This document shows, one piece after another, positions 49,134 through 61,737 of a DNA stretch of 64,000 bases. The stretch covers positions 14,556,836 through 14,620,835 of the forward strand of contig CM046353.1 in the NCBI GenBank assembly GCA_025403435.1, written 5' to 3'. The stretch is from Artocarpus heterophyllus (taxonomy: Eukaryota; Streptophyta; Magnoliopsida; Rosales; Moraceae). The position numbers were made by a program, and so were the translations under genes. The notes under the pieces are model-generated. The model made no database searches. It was not told the DNA's origin and was given only the letters and a program-made list of their open reading frames with translations. Position 1 is the first letter of the stretch. The number at the start of each line of letters is the position of its first letter.

Positions 49134-52100
49134 TGTAATGACCGGGAAAAATATTCATTAATAAAACCTAATATTTAATTAGGTTTAATTAATAAATTTA
49201 CTTTTTAAAATATGAATTTTTGTAAAAAATGTAATTTTTGTAAAAATTACGATAAAGTAGGAATAAACGGTATTGATTGTAAATTATATGGCAAATGTTA
49301 TGCAATGTTGGATATTGCCGAATACAGATTTTATGAGTTTAATTACTCAAAAATTTGTAAATAATATCCATAAAATGAAATTTATATCATGATTAATTGT
49401 AAAAATTGTGATATAAATAAGTGGGTGATTAGAATGTAAATAGGACATAGAAGTTGTCCAAACCTAAATTAGAGGTAAAAAGGAGGCCGAAGTAATATGA
49501 GTATACTGCTAAATGAAAACACAGATACGAAAAACGTTATAATTGGCCTCCAAAAGTAAACGAAAAGTAAGTTAAATATTTTTATACAGTCTAAGGATAG
49601 AAAGTACACTGATTTGACTACGACAGTATAGGAAAAATACTGTATGGTGAAAAATTACACAGTATAAATTTTGAACTCCAAAAAGTGGACACTCCTTGAT
49701 TTTCTATTGGGCCACATGTCAAGAAAAGTGGCCCAATCACCTTGTGACACCTAGTGGTATACTCATGGGTTACCATGAGTCACCAAATGTGATAAGGATG
49801 CATTTATGGCAAGTTTATCACAATTTTTCTTTTCTTTCCTTTCCTTTCAAACTCCGGCAGCCATCACCAAGACCTCTAAAAAAATTTCTCAGCCCCCAAA
49901 CTTTGCAAAAATACCCCCAAACAAGTTTTACAAGCAAGTACAAGGATTTCCCACAAGTTTTAAGGTAAAATCCTAAACTTTGAATGGGTTTTCAAGGGAT
50001 TTTTCATGGGCAAAGGACAAGAAATTAATCCATGGTATTTTTGTATGGAAAGGAAGCTTAGGAGGGAGTCCAAAGGGATTTTGAAGGCTTGAAACCAAAA
50101 GGGTGTTGTTTTGGTAAGTTTTAAGTTTTAAAGTTTGAAATTTTATGGATTTTGTTTTGATTTTTATTCTTTCAAACCCATGAGGGGTTTTGAGCATGTA
50201 TTTGATGGAATTTCATGTATATGTGATGAATGGTAAGTTTAAGTTGGGAAACTTTGGTTTTTAGTGCAAACGGACAATTTTTGAAAAAATACTATTTTTG
50301 TAATTTTGATGTTTGATTTTGCAAAAGTGATGTTTGAGCATGAGAATGTGTTGATTAAGGCATGGAACGGTTTCTGCAAGGGTAGAATTGCAAGTTTGAA
50401 ATGGATTTTTGTAAAAATGCTATAGGGACTAAATTAAAAGAAAAAGATTCCCCTCGACAGAATTTGAAAATAACCAAAACACCCTTGTACAGTGAGATTT
50501 TGAGAAAAGTTAAAACATGAAAGTTGTAGATCTCAATGAAACTTTTAGGCTTTGCGAACGGTTCGTCAAAAAACTGAATCGTTGGAGAGATTTTGATTTT
50601 TTAAAGAATTTATGAAAATTGTGAAAAATTTTAAAAAGGGCAAAAACGTCATTTCTCAAAGGATTTTGAATATGTTACTTTGAGCAAAAATGATCCTTGG
50701 GAAAAATAGAAAATTCTGATGCAAAGAAGTAAATTTTAGTCTCGGGGGTAAAATCGTCAAAATTTTCAATTCAGGTACTAAACAACAAAGTTTAATGAAA
50801 ATGGGAAATAATTGAGAAATAAAGAGATTTGACCCATTAGGGTGTTATTTTAAAATTAGTATGTGGTTATTTTCATAAGAATAACGAAATCGAGCTTGGT
50901 TAAGTTAGTGGACCTACGGAGACAAAATCATCATTTTTGCCCAAATAACCTGAATTGATTTGAAATGTTTCCAATGGGATAAGAAAACGACTAGAAAGGT
51001 TCCCACCCTTCGTTAGAAACAATAGGTAAAGTTAGATAGAAATAAGAAAAACCAATGGTTTTTAGAGTTGTACATAGTAATGCAACTCAATTTATTAACT
51101 AATGAATGTTTCATATCGAAACATAGTGAAATTTGGCTAATGGCTTTGTAATTGGCCAACAAGATCCTAAGAGTCTAGGAGAAGGGAAATCGAGGTTAAG
51201 TTACCCGACATTTTCATCAAGTAAGTACTCATCCTACCTACAGTATGAAATTATAGGCTTAGAGTGTAAAATGTGTATGTGTATACTTGTATGTATGCAA
51301 TGACATAAGTATTTATAAAAATGATAGGGTATACTTGTGAGTATATGGAATATATATATACCTGAGAGTATATAATGACACATACCTGAGTGTATATGAT
51401 AATCTGTACCATTGTGTATATTTTATGTTAAGTACCTGTGAGTACATTATGCTATATATACCTGTGCGTATATTAATGTATACCAGTGTGTATATTTTAT
51501 GTTAAGTACCTGTGAGTACATTATGTTATATATACCTGTGCGTATATTAATATGTACCAGTGTGTATATTTTATGTTAAGTACCTGTGAGTACATTATGC
51601 TATATACCTGTGTGTATATTAATGTATACCTGTGTGTATATAAAGTATGTACATGTGTGTACTATATCGTACAAAAGCATTTATATAGATTATGTTATGT
51701 ATAACATGTAATCATCACTTCATGCATGGTATGATAACCATAATAAGTGAATTGGTAAACGAATCACCAAAAGTTAAGAAAAGTATCGTACCGACTCCTG
51801 ACTCAAGGGGAGTTTAAGGATTACAGGATGGTCACGGTGCTACGTAGACCTAAGTGCGCAATGGTATGAACATTTGGGCCCTAATTAAAATAAAGAAATG
51901 ATAATGATAAAGAAGGATTATAAGAAAGCATAATGTGATCATGCATTTTATTGAATGTGCATGTGGGTTTATATGGGACTTACTGGACGTTAGCTCATTA
52001 AGTTTTTCATGTTGTAGGTATTCCGACGAAAAGGTCAGAATAAATAATAATGATGAGCTGGCGGACGGATGATGTGTGTAGAATGGGTATGGTTTCCGCC

Positions 52101-52331
52101 ACAGTATGTTTTCCGCTGTATGGTGTTTTAAAATATTTTGAAAGTAATGTTTGATAAGCTATATTATAAAAGAAGGATGATTATGTAAACACAAGTATAT
52201 GTTTGCATTTCAAAAGTTATTAAACCAGTATGTGTATAGTTTTTGTATAAAAGAAAAAAAAATTCCTAAATTTTTGCCCTAAAGTAAGTAAGAAAGAGTT
52301 TTATCACAGCTCGAAAAGGAGGGTTGTGGCA
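49134..52331 (+). repeat. Element F 5' LTR
   Basis: TGTAATGACCGGG to GGGTTGTGGCA. A minisatellite of about 72-bp units (TTATGTTAAGTACCTGTGAG, ATACCTGTGCGTATATTAAT) occupies 51340-51660. Confidence 0.93.
51340..51660. repeat. Minisatellite in element F 5' LTR
   Basis: Three and a half units of about 72 bases, each built from shorter TACCTGTGWGTAYAT phrases (about 20-25 bases). The counterpart in the 3' LTR is at 60750-61080. Confidence 0.85.
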
Positions 52332-52333
52332 GT

Positions 52334-52345
52334 TGGTATCAGAGC
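52334..52345 (+). other. Element F primer binding site (initiator tRNA-Met)
   Basis: TGGTATCAGAGC, an exact complement of the initiator tRNA-Met 3' end, two bases after the LTR. Confidence 0.9.
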
Positions 52346-52487
52346 AAAAATCTTGTCACCCTACTGCACATTGTCGTCTGCTCTATTGCCATAGCTCAAG
52401 TAAGATAGTTTGATTTTAAGAATAGGAATGATTAGTTTCTAATTTTATATGGTATTGATATGTTAAATATGACAATAAATATAGTAT

Positions 52488-53297
52488 ATGGCGGAACCGC
52501 ATCATGATCGTGATATGGAAGCTGATCGAAGAGCCACTATTGCTTTTCAAGATGTAATGCCACAACGATACGCTGGGAGTCGGCAACCTATGGCGTTGAC
52601 CGAATGGCTTCATGCAGTAGAGATAATCTTTGATGCTTGTCATACACCACCACATCTCCAGGTATTATTGGCCTCGGGATTGTTGTTGAGGGAAGCTTTA
52701 GCATGAAGGTTAAGGATTAGACCTAATGAGCGACCAGGGGACTGGCAAGGCTTCAGATAACAGATTCAACCTGAATTCATACCTTTACCTCCAGCAGATG
52801 TCATGCACATCCAAATGATTCCAATGCTGTGGGCTGATTGGCGACGTAGGTTGTACTTACGCGTAGAACCAGTTTGGGGAAGATATGTAGGGGAGCCGGT
52901 AGATCACTATATCTTAAGGTTTCGTCGAACCATGATGCCAATGATTCCTCCCAAATTACCTTTACAGCGCATTTGCAATCTTGTTTGGAGAGATCTTCCC
53001 AACGCAGTCCAGCAACGAATACAGTATCCAGGGAACTATCTCAGCGTCCATGACTTTCTTATGGCGGTACTACACGCAAAGCAGAATGTTGTCGTGCCCC
53101 TAGAAGATCCCCCAATGGATATGGAAGATGATGATGATGACGATGGTAATGATGATGATGATAGTGATGAAGAGCCCGAGCCTCTTGAACCCATTATTGC
53201 AAGCGATGACAAATCTACTGACTCGGACGAAGAGGAAGAGGAGGATCCCGAGGAGGATTCTGAACATAGTGACATGACAGGAGTCGAGTCAGATTAA
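52488..53297 (+). pseudogene. Extra gag-like frame of element F with acidic C-terminal tail
   Basis: One continuous frame of 269 codons from ATG 52488 to TAA 53297, broken only by TGA (52704-52706) and a TAA near 52757. The first two thirds resembles a Ty3 gag capsid domain: PMALTEWLHAVEIIFDACHT is laid out like the DDWLTGIEQVLKFMGL segment of the true gag. A GDWQGF block, GEPVDHYILRFRRTM and a helical LVWRDLPNAVQQRI follow in the same order. From about 53119 the tail is dominated by Asp and Glu (DDDDDDGNDDDDSDEE, then EEEEEDPEEDSEHSD). No zinc knuckle or protease follows. The normal gag starts 520 bases downstream in the same frame number. The relation to gag is inferred from pattern only; a captured host gene is the alternative. 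Confidence 0.65.
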
Positions 53298-53816
53298 AAG
53301 AAATTATGAAGAATTTTGTATAGTCTAATGTATATAGATATGTAATCATCATAGTTTTGAGCCTTGATGTTTTGTATATATATGACCGGCAAGTGGTATT
53401 CTTCCCGGCAATAGGGTATATGTAGCCGGAAGTGATAACTCCTCCTGAAGATGATATGAATGGTTATGTATGAAAGGAAAGTATTTATGTATATTAGTTA
53501 TGCATGTAATGTTACAAAGAATGTAAAAAGGAAATGAAAGAGGTTCATGAAATGTATGAAGGTTATCGAAATGACATGTATAAACTGAAATGTATGAAAT
53601 GGAATGTATGAAGGTTATTGAAATGAAATGTATGAACTGAAATGTATGAAATGAAACGTATGAAATGAGATATTGAGTTATGTTATCGTTTATGTTTGTA
53701 TGTATTTATATGATTGAAGAATGTTCTTTTTTTTAAATACTAGTAAGTAAGTTAATAGTATATACTGATGTAACAACGGAATTGTATGATAGGCTTGTAA
53801 ACCTATTTTATTATCG
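53298..53816 (+). other. Spacer between the two gag-like frames of element F
   Basis: Non-coding. It contains a short tandem array of ATGAAATGTATGAA-like phrases at about 53545-53665. Confidence 0.7.
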
Positions 53817-54990
53817 ATGGCTGATACACCCGGAGAACCTGTGAACCCAGATTTGATGGCCATGATTACGGAGTTATAATAGAAACTCTGAGCTCAGGAG
53901 TTAGAAATGCAAGAGTTAAGAGTGCAGCTAGCAAATCATAATCCCGAACCACAGGCACGTGTGAACTCGCCACCCCCAGTGCTACCACCTCAGCAAGAGG
54001 AACCAGTTGCTCCAGTTGTTCCAGCTGTTCCGATAGCATCTGCTACCGAATTCTATGAAAGATTCTGGCGGATGAAAGCCCCAAAATTTGACGGATCTAT
54101 AGATCCATTAGAAGCCGATGATTGGCTTACTGGTATAGAACAAGTTTTGAAATTTATGGGGCTTAGTGACAGTGAAAAAGTCTTGTGCGCCTCATTTTCT
54201 CTCACCAAGGATGCTAGGAGATGGTGGGAATCGGTAGAACATAGAAGGAATGTAAATGAAATGACATGGCCTGATTTTGTTGAAGAGTTTGGAAGGGCTT
54301 ATTTCAATGTAGAAATGATGGCAGCCCAACAAGAAGAATTCAATAATTTTAAACAAGGCAACATGTCAGTGGCAGATGCTGTGAAGAGGTTTAACCAATT
54401 GGCACACTTATGTCCTGAATTGGTACCCATAGATCGGGAACAAATAAGAAGATTGATGAGAATGTTTCGAATTGACATTGCCCTTATAGTCGATAGTGGA
54501 GGGTAAGCCCCTAAGGATGTAAGGGATTGTATTGAACGGGCTACTAGAGCCGAATTCAGAATCGCCCGTGACAAGGAAGAGAGGGCAAGAATTTTTAAGA
54601 CTCTAAAGGAGTAGAAAGCTTTAGCTAAGCATAGCCAGGTGGTACAGGCAAAGGGCAAGGAAGTGTTCCAAGTCAAGAGCAATCCTAGAGCCATCCAGTT
54701 GGACGCAACTGCAATGCTAAAAACAAGAGGAAATGGAACACGATTAGTCCAAAGAATCAAAAAGGACAACCTCAGAAAAGAAGCGGTGATGGAAGAAACA
54801 ATAAGCCTCTTTGCAATCAATGCAGAAAAAGACATGCTGGAGAATGTAAAGCTGGCACCAATAAGTGCTTCCTCTATGGCAAAGAAGGGCACTATGCCAG
54901 AAACTGTTTCTCCAATCCCCAGAATTAGAATAACCAGAATCGAAATAACCAGAATTAGCAAAGGTCTTAGGGAACCCAGCTTCACGCAGT
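53817..54990 (+). pseudogene. Element F gag
   Basis: Starts MADTPGEPVNPDLMAMITEL, then TAA TAG and soon TGA (near 53877-53892). It is open at 53907-54506 with the Ty3 gag core (APKFDGSIDPLEADDWL, RWWESVEHRR, WPDFVEEFGRAYF, FNNFKQGNMSVADAVKRFNQ). Stops at 54504 and 54612 follow. A zinc-knuckle region (CNQCRKRHAGECK, then CFLYGKEGHYARNC) is in a shifted frame near 54810-54910. The knuckle's second Cys is Tyr. Capsid and nucleocapsid would not be made intact. Confidence 0.88.
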
Positions 54991-55030
54991 CCAAGCATAG
55001 ATTGAAGGCCCTAGTATTAGTCAGGGACGC

Positions 55031-56803
55031 TTGGAAGCTCCAGAACCAAGTGGACGAATTTACGCCTATATAAAGAAGGAGGATGATGCAGGAACGTCGT
55101 CGGTGGTAATAGGTCAGTTTTCTGTTGCCAATACTGATGCCTATGTTTTATTTGAGTCTGGAGCAACGCATTCATTTTCCTTGTTTAAGTTTGCTAAATG
55201 GTTAAGGAATGAATGGGATAGAATAGAACAGACTTTTAAAACTGCACTTCCCTCTGGGGAGGTATTGAGTTCTGATTATTGGTTACGTCATGTACCGATA
55301 ATCATTTGTGGAAGAGAATTGTATATTGATTTGATCATAATTGATATACAAGACTACGACGTTATCCTAGGAATGGATTTCTTGGGAAAGTATACGGCCA
55401 AGATTAACTGTAGACACCACAAGGTTACGTTCCAACCTTCTGGAAGTGAGAAGTTCGTGTATTCAGGAAAGGTTCCTAAGGCTCCAAAGGCGCTAATTTT
55501 GGCTTTAAAAGCAAAGAAAATGTTGGAGAGTGGATGCACTGGCTATTTGGTGAACTTAGTAAGCAAGCCACAAGAGGCTCAATTAGGACCAAAGAAGGTT
55601 CCCATAGTAAAAGAATTTGTTGATGTGTTTCCAGATGAGTTACCAGGCTTACCACCGAAACGGGAGATCTCGTTTGAGATTGAGTTGACACCGGGTACAA
55701 CCCCGATATCGAAGGCACCGTATCGTATGGCTCCAGGAGAGCTCAAAGAGCTGCAGGTGCAATTACAAGAGTTGCTGGATAAAGGATTTATTCGGCCGAG
55801 TCATTCCCCATGGGGAGCGCCTGTATTATTTGTCAAGAAGAAAGATGGAACGTTACGAATGTGCATCTATTATCGAGAGCTAAACAAAGTCACAATTAAG
55901 AATAAGTATCCACTTCCAAGGATTGATGACCTATTTGATCAATTGAAAGGAGCGTCAGTATTCTCAAAAATCGATCTACGCTCTAGATATCACCAGCTAC
56001 AAGTTAAAGAAGAGGACATGCCAAAGACGGCATTTTGTACGCGGTATGGGTATTATGAGTTTTGTGTTGTGCCATTTGGACTGACTAATGCCCCGACAAC
56101 ATTTATGGATCTTATGAACCGGATTTTCAAGGACTACCTTGACAAGTTTGTCATAGTTTTTATTGACGATATCCTGATATATTCAAGAACACCAGAGGAA
56201 CATGCAGAGCACCTGAGGATCGCACTACAATTATTGAGAAAGCATCAATTGTATGCCAAGTTCTCCAAATGTGAGTTTTGGCTGGAGAAGGTCCATTTCT
56301 TAGGACACGTGGTGACACAAGATGGAGTATCCGTTGATCCCACCAAAGTGAAAGCAGTGAATAAATGGCCTACACTGAAAAGTGTAACCGAAATCAGAAG
56401 TTTCCTCGGTTTAGTAGGCTACTATCGATGTTTTGTGGAAGGATTTTCCCGACTAGCAGCACCACTCACTGCACTTACACGGAAAGCAGCAAAGTATGAA
56501 TGGACTAAGAAGTGCGAGGAAAGTTTCAAAGAAGTAAAGAGGCGACTCACGAGTGCCCCGATACTGGCAATACCAGATCCAAACATAGAAAACTATGTGA
56601 TTTATAGTGATGCATCGAAGACGTGCTTGGGTGCCGTTCTTATGCAAAATAGAAAAGTGATTGCGTATGCATCCAGGCAGTTGAAGGATCATGAAAGGAA
56701 CTATCCAACACACGACTTGGAATTAGCAGCAGTCGTGTTTGCATTAAAGATTTGGCGTCATTACTTATATGGAGCTAAATGCGAGATATATACAGATCAT
56801 TAG
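55031..56803 (+). pseudogene. Element F protease, reverse transcriptase and RNase H
   Basis: A 590-codon open frame. The aspartic protease is near 55140 and reads [11 protein letters not shown], with Glu for the catalytic Asp. RT runs from about 55620 ([20 protein letters not shown]), with [11 protein letters not shown] (Tyr for the usual Asp), [11 protein letters not shown] (Arg for Gly) and the palm motif [12 protein letters not shown] near 56150. Connection and RNase H follow ([15 protein letters not shown] near 56605), ending IYTDH before a TAG at 56803, where the family continues with SLKYIF. Long and well kept, but three key sites are altered. Confidence 0.92.
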
Positions 56804-58482
56804 AGTCTGAAATATATCTTCACACAAAAGGAGCTTAACATGAGACAACGAAGGTGGCTAGAGTTAGTTAAAGACTATGATTGTGAAATTTTATATCACC
56901 CAAGAAAGGCTAACCGAGTAGCCAATGCCCTTAGTCGTAGAACAATGTCTTCGTTTGCAATGATACGGTTAATGCCAAAACCTCTTCGAAGGACCTAATG
57001 GAAGCAGGAATAGAGCTAATCACTGGAAGATTGGCCCAATTGTCGTTTCGACCAGTTATCTTGAAGGACTTAAAAGAGCGACAAGAAGCAGATCCGTCGC
57101 TACTTAAAGCTAGGAATGAGGTTCTTAAGAACAAAGAAACAGAATTTAGCATCTTAAAAGATAGCATTCTCCATTATAAGGGCATAATTTGCATCCCCAA
57201 TGATGAAAGATTAAAGAAACAAGTATTAGAATAAGCTCATGAAGCACCCTATGTGGCTCATCTAGGAGCTACTAAAATGTACCAAGACTTGAAAGAGCAC
57301 TATTGGTGTCACGGAATGAAGAACGATGTTGCACAATTTGTCGTCAAATGCCTTACATGCCATAAGGTGAAAGCTGAGCATTAACGGCCAGCCGATGAAT
57401 TACAGAAAAGTGAAATTCCCGAATGGAAATGGGACCAGATAACTATGGATCTGGTGACCTGGCTACCCAGAACTACGGGTGGACATGATGCTATATGGGT
57501 AATCGTTGATAGATTGACGAAATCAACTCACTTCTTACCCATTAAACTTAGCAGTTCTGTAGAAAGACTAGCTGAACTATATGTAGCCCAGATAGTTAGA
57601 TACCACGGAGTTTCGAAATCTATCATTTCTGATCGAGATGGCCGATTCACTTCCAAGTTTTGGAGGAACGTTCACCAAGCTATGGGAACGAAGCTAACTT
57701 TTAGTATAGCTTTTTACCCTCAAATTGATGGTCAATCTAAAAGGACCATTCAAACTCTAGAAGATATGCTAAGAGCCTGTGTGCTAGATTTAAAAGGAGG
57801 ATGGGATAAAAAGCTACCGTTGATTGAATTCGCTTCTAATAACAGTTATCAAGCTTCTATAGGAATGGCTCCTTATGAAGCTCTTTACGGAAGAAGATGC
57901 AGGTCGCCATTGCATTGGAATGAAATAGGAGAAAAGACATTGTCGACAACGGATTTTGTGCAAAGGACAACAAAGGATGTGAAATTAATCCGTCAACGAA
58001 TAGAAACTACCTTTAGTCGACAAAAGAGTCATGCAAATCGACGACGAAGACCCTTAGAATTGCAAGTAGGTGATTTGGTCTTCTTAAAAGTGACACCAAT
58101 GAAAGGAGTAATTAGGTTTAGAAAGAAAGAAAAACTCGGCCCAAGATACATCGGACCATTCGAAATCTTAGAACGGGTGGGCAATGTAGCTTACATGTTG
58201 GCTTTACCCTCTGACCTAGCATTGGTACACAATGTAGTCCATGTATCCATGCTAAAGAAGTATGTACCAGATCCTTCGCATGTTCTACAACTAGAGGAAA
58301 TTGATGTGCAGGAGAATTTGTCTTATGAAGAGAAACTGGTTCAAATATTGGCACGAGAAGAAAAGGAATTAAGGAACAAAAAGATACCTCTCGTCAAAGT
58401 TTTATGGTGCAATCAACAAGTGGAAGAGGCAACGTGGGAAAGAAAGGATGCAATGAGGAAAAGCTACCCCGAGTTGTTTTGA
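56804..58482 (+). pseudogene. Element F RNase H end, integrase and chromodomain
   Basis: The RNase H end ([25 protein letters not shown]) is followed by a linker with stops. The integrase zinc region (AHEAPYVAHLGATKM ... CLTCHKVKAEH) is at 57235-57385 with a TAA after AEH. The core is at 57445-58200: MDLVTWLPRT, SIISDRDGRFTSKFW, and DGQSKRTIQ, where the third catalytic residue Glu is Lys. A GPF-type segment (LGPRYIGPFEILERVG) and a chromodomain-like end (KIPLVKVLWCNQQVEEATWE) finish at TGA 58482. Chromodomains of this group are thought to steer integration to heterochromatin. Confidence 0.9.
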
Positions 58483-58503
58483 TTTTCGAGGGCGAAAATT
58501 CTT

Positions 58504-58516
58504 AAGGGGGGTAGAT
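58504..58516 (+). other. Element F polypurine tract
   Basis: AAGGGGGGTAGAT directly before the 3' LTR. Confidence 0.85.
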
Positions 58517-61500
58517 TGTAATGACCGGGAAAAATATTCATTAATAAAACCTAATATTTAATTGGGTTTAATTAATGAATTTACTTTTAAAAATGTGAAT
58601 TTTTGTAAAAATTACGATAAAGTAGGAATAAACGGTATTGATTGTAAATTATATGGCAAATGTGATGCAATGTTGGATATTATCGAATACAGATTTTATG
58701 AGTTTAATTATTCAAAAATTTGTAAATAATATCCATAAAATGAAATTTATATCACGATTAATTGTAAAATTGTGATATAAATAAGTAGGTGATTAGAATG
58801 CAAATAGGACATAGAAGTTGTCCAAACCCAAATTAGAGGTAAAAATGAGGCTGAAGCAGTATCAGTATACTGCTAAATGAAAACGCAGATACAAAAAATG
58901 TTATGATTGGCCTCCAAAAGTGAACGAAAAATAAGTTAAATATTTTTATACAGTCTAAGGATAGAAAGTACATTGATTTAACCACGGCAGTATAGGATAA
59001 ATACTATGTGGTAAAAAATTACACAGTATAAATTTTTAACTCCACAAAGTGGACACTCCTTGATTTTCTATTGGGACACATGTCAAGAAAAGTGGCCCAA
59101 TCACCTTGTGACACCTAGTGGTATACTCATGGGTTACCATGAGTCACCAAATGTGATAAGAATGCATTTATGGCAAGTTTATCACAATTTTTCTTTTCTT
59201 TCCTTTCCTTCCAAGCTCCGGCAGCCATAACCAAGACCTCTAAAAAAATTTCTCAGCCCCCAAACTTTGCAAAAATACCCCCAAATAAGTTTTATAAGCA
59301 AGTACAAGGATTTCCCACAAGTTTTAAGGTAAAATCCTAAACTTTGAATGGGTTTTCAAGGGATTTTTCATGGGCAAAGGACAAGAAATTAATCCATGGT
59401 ATTTTTGTATGGAAAGGAAGCTTAGGAGGGAGTCTAAAGGGATTTTGAAGGCTTCAAAACAAAAGGGTGTTATTTTGGTAAGTTTTAAGTTTTAAAGTTT
59501 GAAATTTTATGGATTTTGTTTTGATTTTTATTCTTTCAAACCCATGAGGGGTTTTGAGCATGTATTTGATGGAATTTCATGTATATGTGATGAATGGTAA
59601 GTTTAAGTTGTGAAACTTTAGTTTTTAGTGCAAACTGGCAATTTTTGAAAAATTGATATTTTTGTAATTTTGATGTTTGACTTTGCAAAAGTGATGTTTG
59701 AGCATGAGAATGTGTTGATTAAGGCATGGAACGGTTTTTGCAGGGGTAGAATTGCAAGTTTGAAATGGATTTTTGTAAAACTGCCATAGGGACTAAATTG
59801 AAAGAAAAAGATTCCCCTCGGTAGAATTGGAAAATAGACAAAAACACCCTTGTACCGTGAGATTTTAGGAAAATTTAACACACGAAAGTTGTAGATCTCG
59901 ATGAAACTGTCAGGCATTGTAGACGGTTCGTCCAAAAACTGAATCGTTGGTGAGATTTTGATTTTTCAAAAAATTTATGAAAATTGTGAAAAATTTTAAC
60001 AAGAGCAAAAAGTCATTTCCCAAAGGATTTTGAATATAGTACTTTAAGCAAAAATGATCCTTGAGAAAAATAGAAAATTTTGATGCAAAGAAGTAAATTT
60101 TAGTCTCGGGGGTAAAATCGTCAAAATTTTCAGTTCAAAGACTAAACCTTAAAGTTTAATGAAAATGGGGCATAATTGAGAAATAAAGAGATTTGACCCA
60201 CTAGGGTGTTATTTTAAAATTATTATGTGGTTATTTTCGTAGGAATAACGAAATCGAGCTCGGTTAGGTTAGTGGACCCCGCGGAGGGCAAAATTGTCAT
60301 TTTTGCCCAAATAACCCGAACCGCTTTGAAATGTTTCCAATGGGATAAGAAAATGACTATAAAGGTTCCCGCCCTTCATTAGAAACGATAGGGTAAGTTA
60401 GATAGAAATAAAAAAAACCAATGGTTTTTAGAGTTACACATAGTAATGCAACTCAATTTATTAACTACTGAATGTTTCGTATCGAAACATAGTGAAATTT
60501 GGCTAATGGCTTTGTAATTGGCCAACAGGATCGTAGGAGTCTAGGAGAAGGAAAATCGAGGTTAAGTTACTCGACATTTGCATCAAGTAAGTACCCATCC
60601 CACCTACAGTATGAAATTGTAGGCTTAGAGTGTAAAATATGTATGTGTATACTTGTATGTATATCAAAGTATATACTTGTATGTATATCAAAGTGTATAC
60701 TTGTATGTATGCAATGACATAAGTATTTATAAAAATGAAAGGGTATACTTGTGAGTATATGGAATATATATATACCTGAGAGTATATAATGACACATACT
60801 TGAGTGTATATGATAATCTGTACCATTGTGTATATTTTATGTTAAGTACCTGTGAGTACATTATGCTATATATACCTGTGCGTATATTAATGTATACCAG
60901 TGTGTATATTTTATGTTAAGTACCTATGAGTACATTATGCTATATATACTTGTGTGTATATTAATGTGTACCAGTGTGTATATTTTATGTTAAGTACCTG
61001 TGAGTACATTATGCTATATACCTATGCGTATATTAATGTGCACCAGTTTGTATATAAAGTATATACCTATGTGTACTATATCGTACAAAAGCATTTATGT
61101 AGATTATGTTATGTATAACATGTAATCATCACTTCATGCATGGTATGATAACCATAATAAGTGAATTGGTAAACGAATCACCAAAAGTTAAGAAAAGTGT
61201 CGTACTGACTCCTGACTCAAGGGGAGTTTATAGGATGGTCACAGTGCTACGTAGACCTAAGTGCACAATGGTACGAACACTTGGGCCCTAGTTAAAGATA
61301 AGAAATGATAATGATAAAGAAGGATTATAAGAAAGCATAATGTGATCATGCATTTTGTTGAATGTACATGTAGGTTTATATGGGACTTATTGGGCGTTAG
61401 CTCATTAAGTTTTTTATACTGTAGGTATTCCGACGAAAAGGTTAATAAATCATAATGATGAGCTGGCGGACGGATGATGTATGCAGACTGGGTATGGTTT

Positions 61501-61737
61501 CTGCCACAGTATGTTTTCCACTATATGGTGTTTTAAAATATTTTGAAAGTAATGTTTGATATGCTATATTGTAAAAGAAGGATGATTAAGTAAACACAAG
61601 TATATGTTTGTATCTCAAAAGTTATTAAACCAGTATATGTATAGTATTTGTATAAAAGAAAAAAAAAATTCCTAAATTTTTGCCCTAAAGTAAGTAAGAA
61701 AGAGTTTTATCACAGCTCAAAAAGGCGGGTTGTGACA
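58517..61737 (+). repeat. Element F 3' LTR
   Basis: Nearly identical to the 5' LTR over 3.2 kb. It carries two extra copies of a 23-base unit (GTATACTTGTATGTATATCAAA) at about 60648-60705 and small differences in the 72-bp minisatellite (60750-61080). Confidence 0.93.

Larger units (their letters stand above)
49134..61737 (+). mobile_element. Element F: Ty3/gypsy chromovirus (Tekay/Del type) nested in E
   Basis: 12.6 kb with LTRs of 3,198 and 3,221 bp (TGTAATGACC ... TGTGACA; the 5' copy ends TGTGGCA). It is flanked by a perfect GTTGT duplication (49129-49133 and 61738-61742). Order: LTR, initiator tRNA-Met primer site, an extra gag-like frame, gag, then protease, RT, RNase H, integrase and chromodomain, polypurine tract, LTR. 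RT before integrase marks gypsy; the C-terminal chromodomain marks a chromovirus. The two LTRs are very alike, so it is younger than E. Nonsense codons and changed catalytic residues make it inactive. Confidence 0.95.

Noticed and set aside
53036..53275. A serine-rich minus-strand frame.
   Set aside because: Shadow of the Asp/Glu-rich tail on the other strand (GAT/GAA repeats read as Ser).
52488..53297. An envelope-like gene in element F.
   Set aside because: It lies before gag, not after pol, and has no signal peptide or membrane segment.
54299..54994. A 231-codon minus-strand frame with hydrophobic segments.
   Set aside because: Antisense to F gag, no recognisable domain; hydrophobicity follows from the sense codons.
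60503..60826. Tyr/Ile-rich minus-strand frames.
   Set aside because: Translation of the LTR minisatellite (GTATAT repeats).
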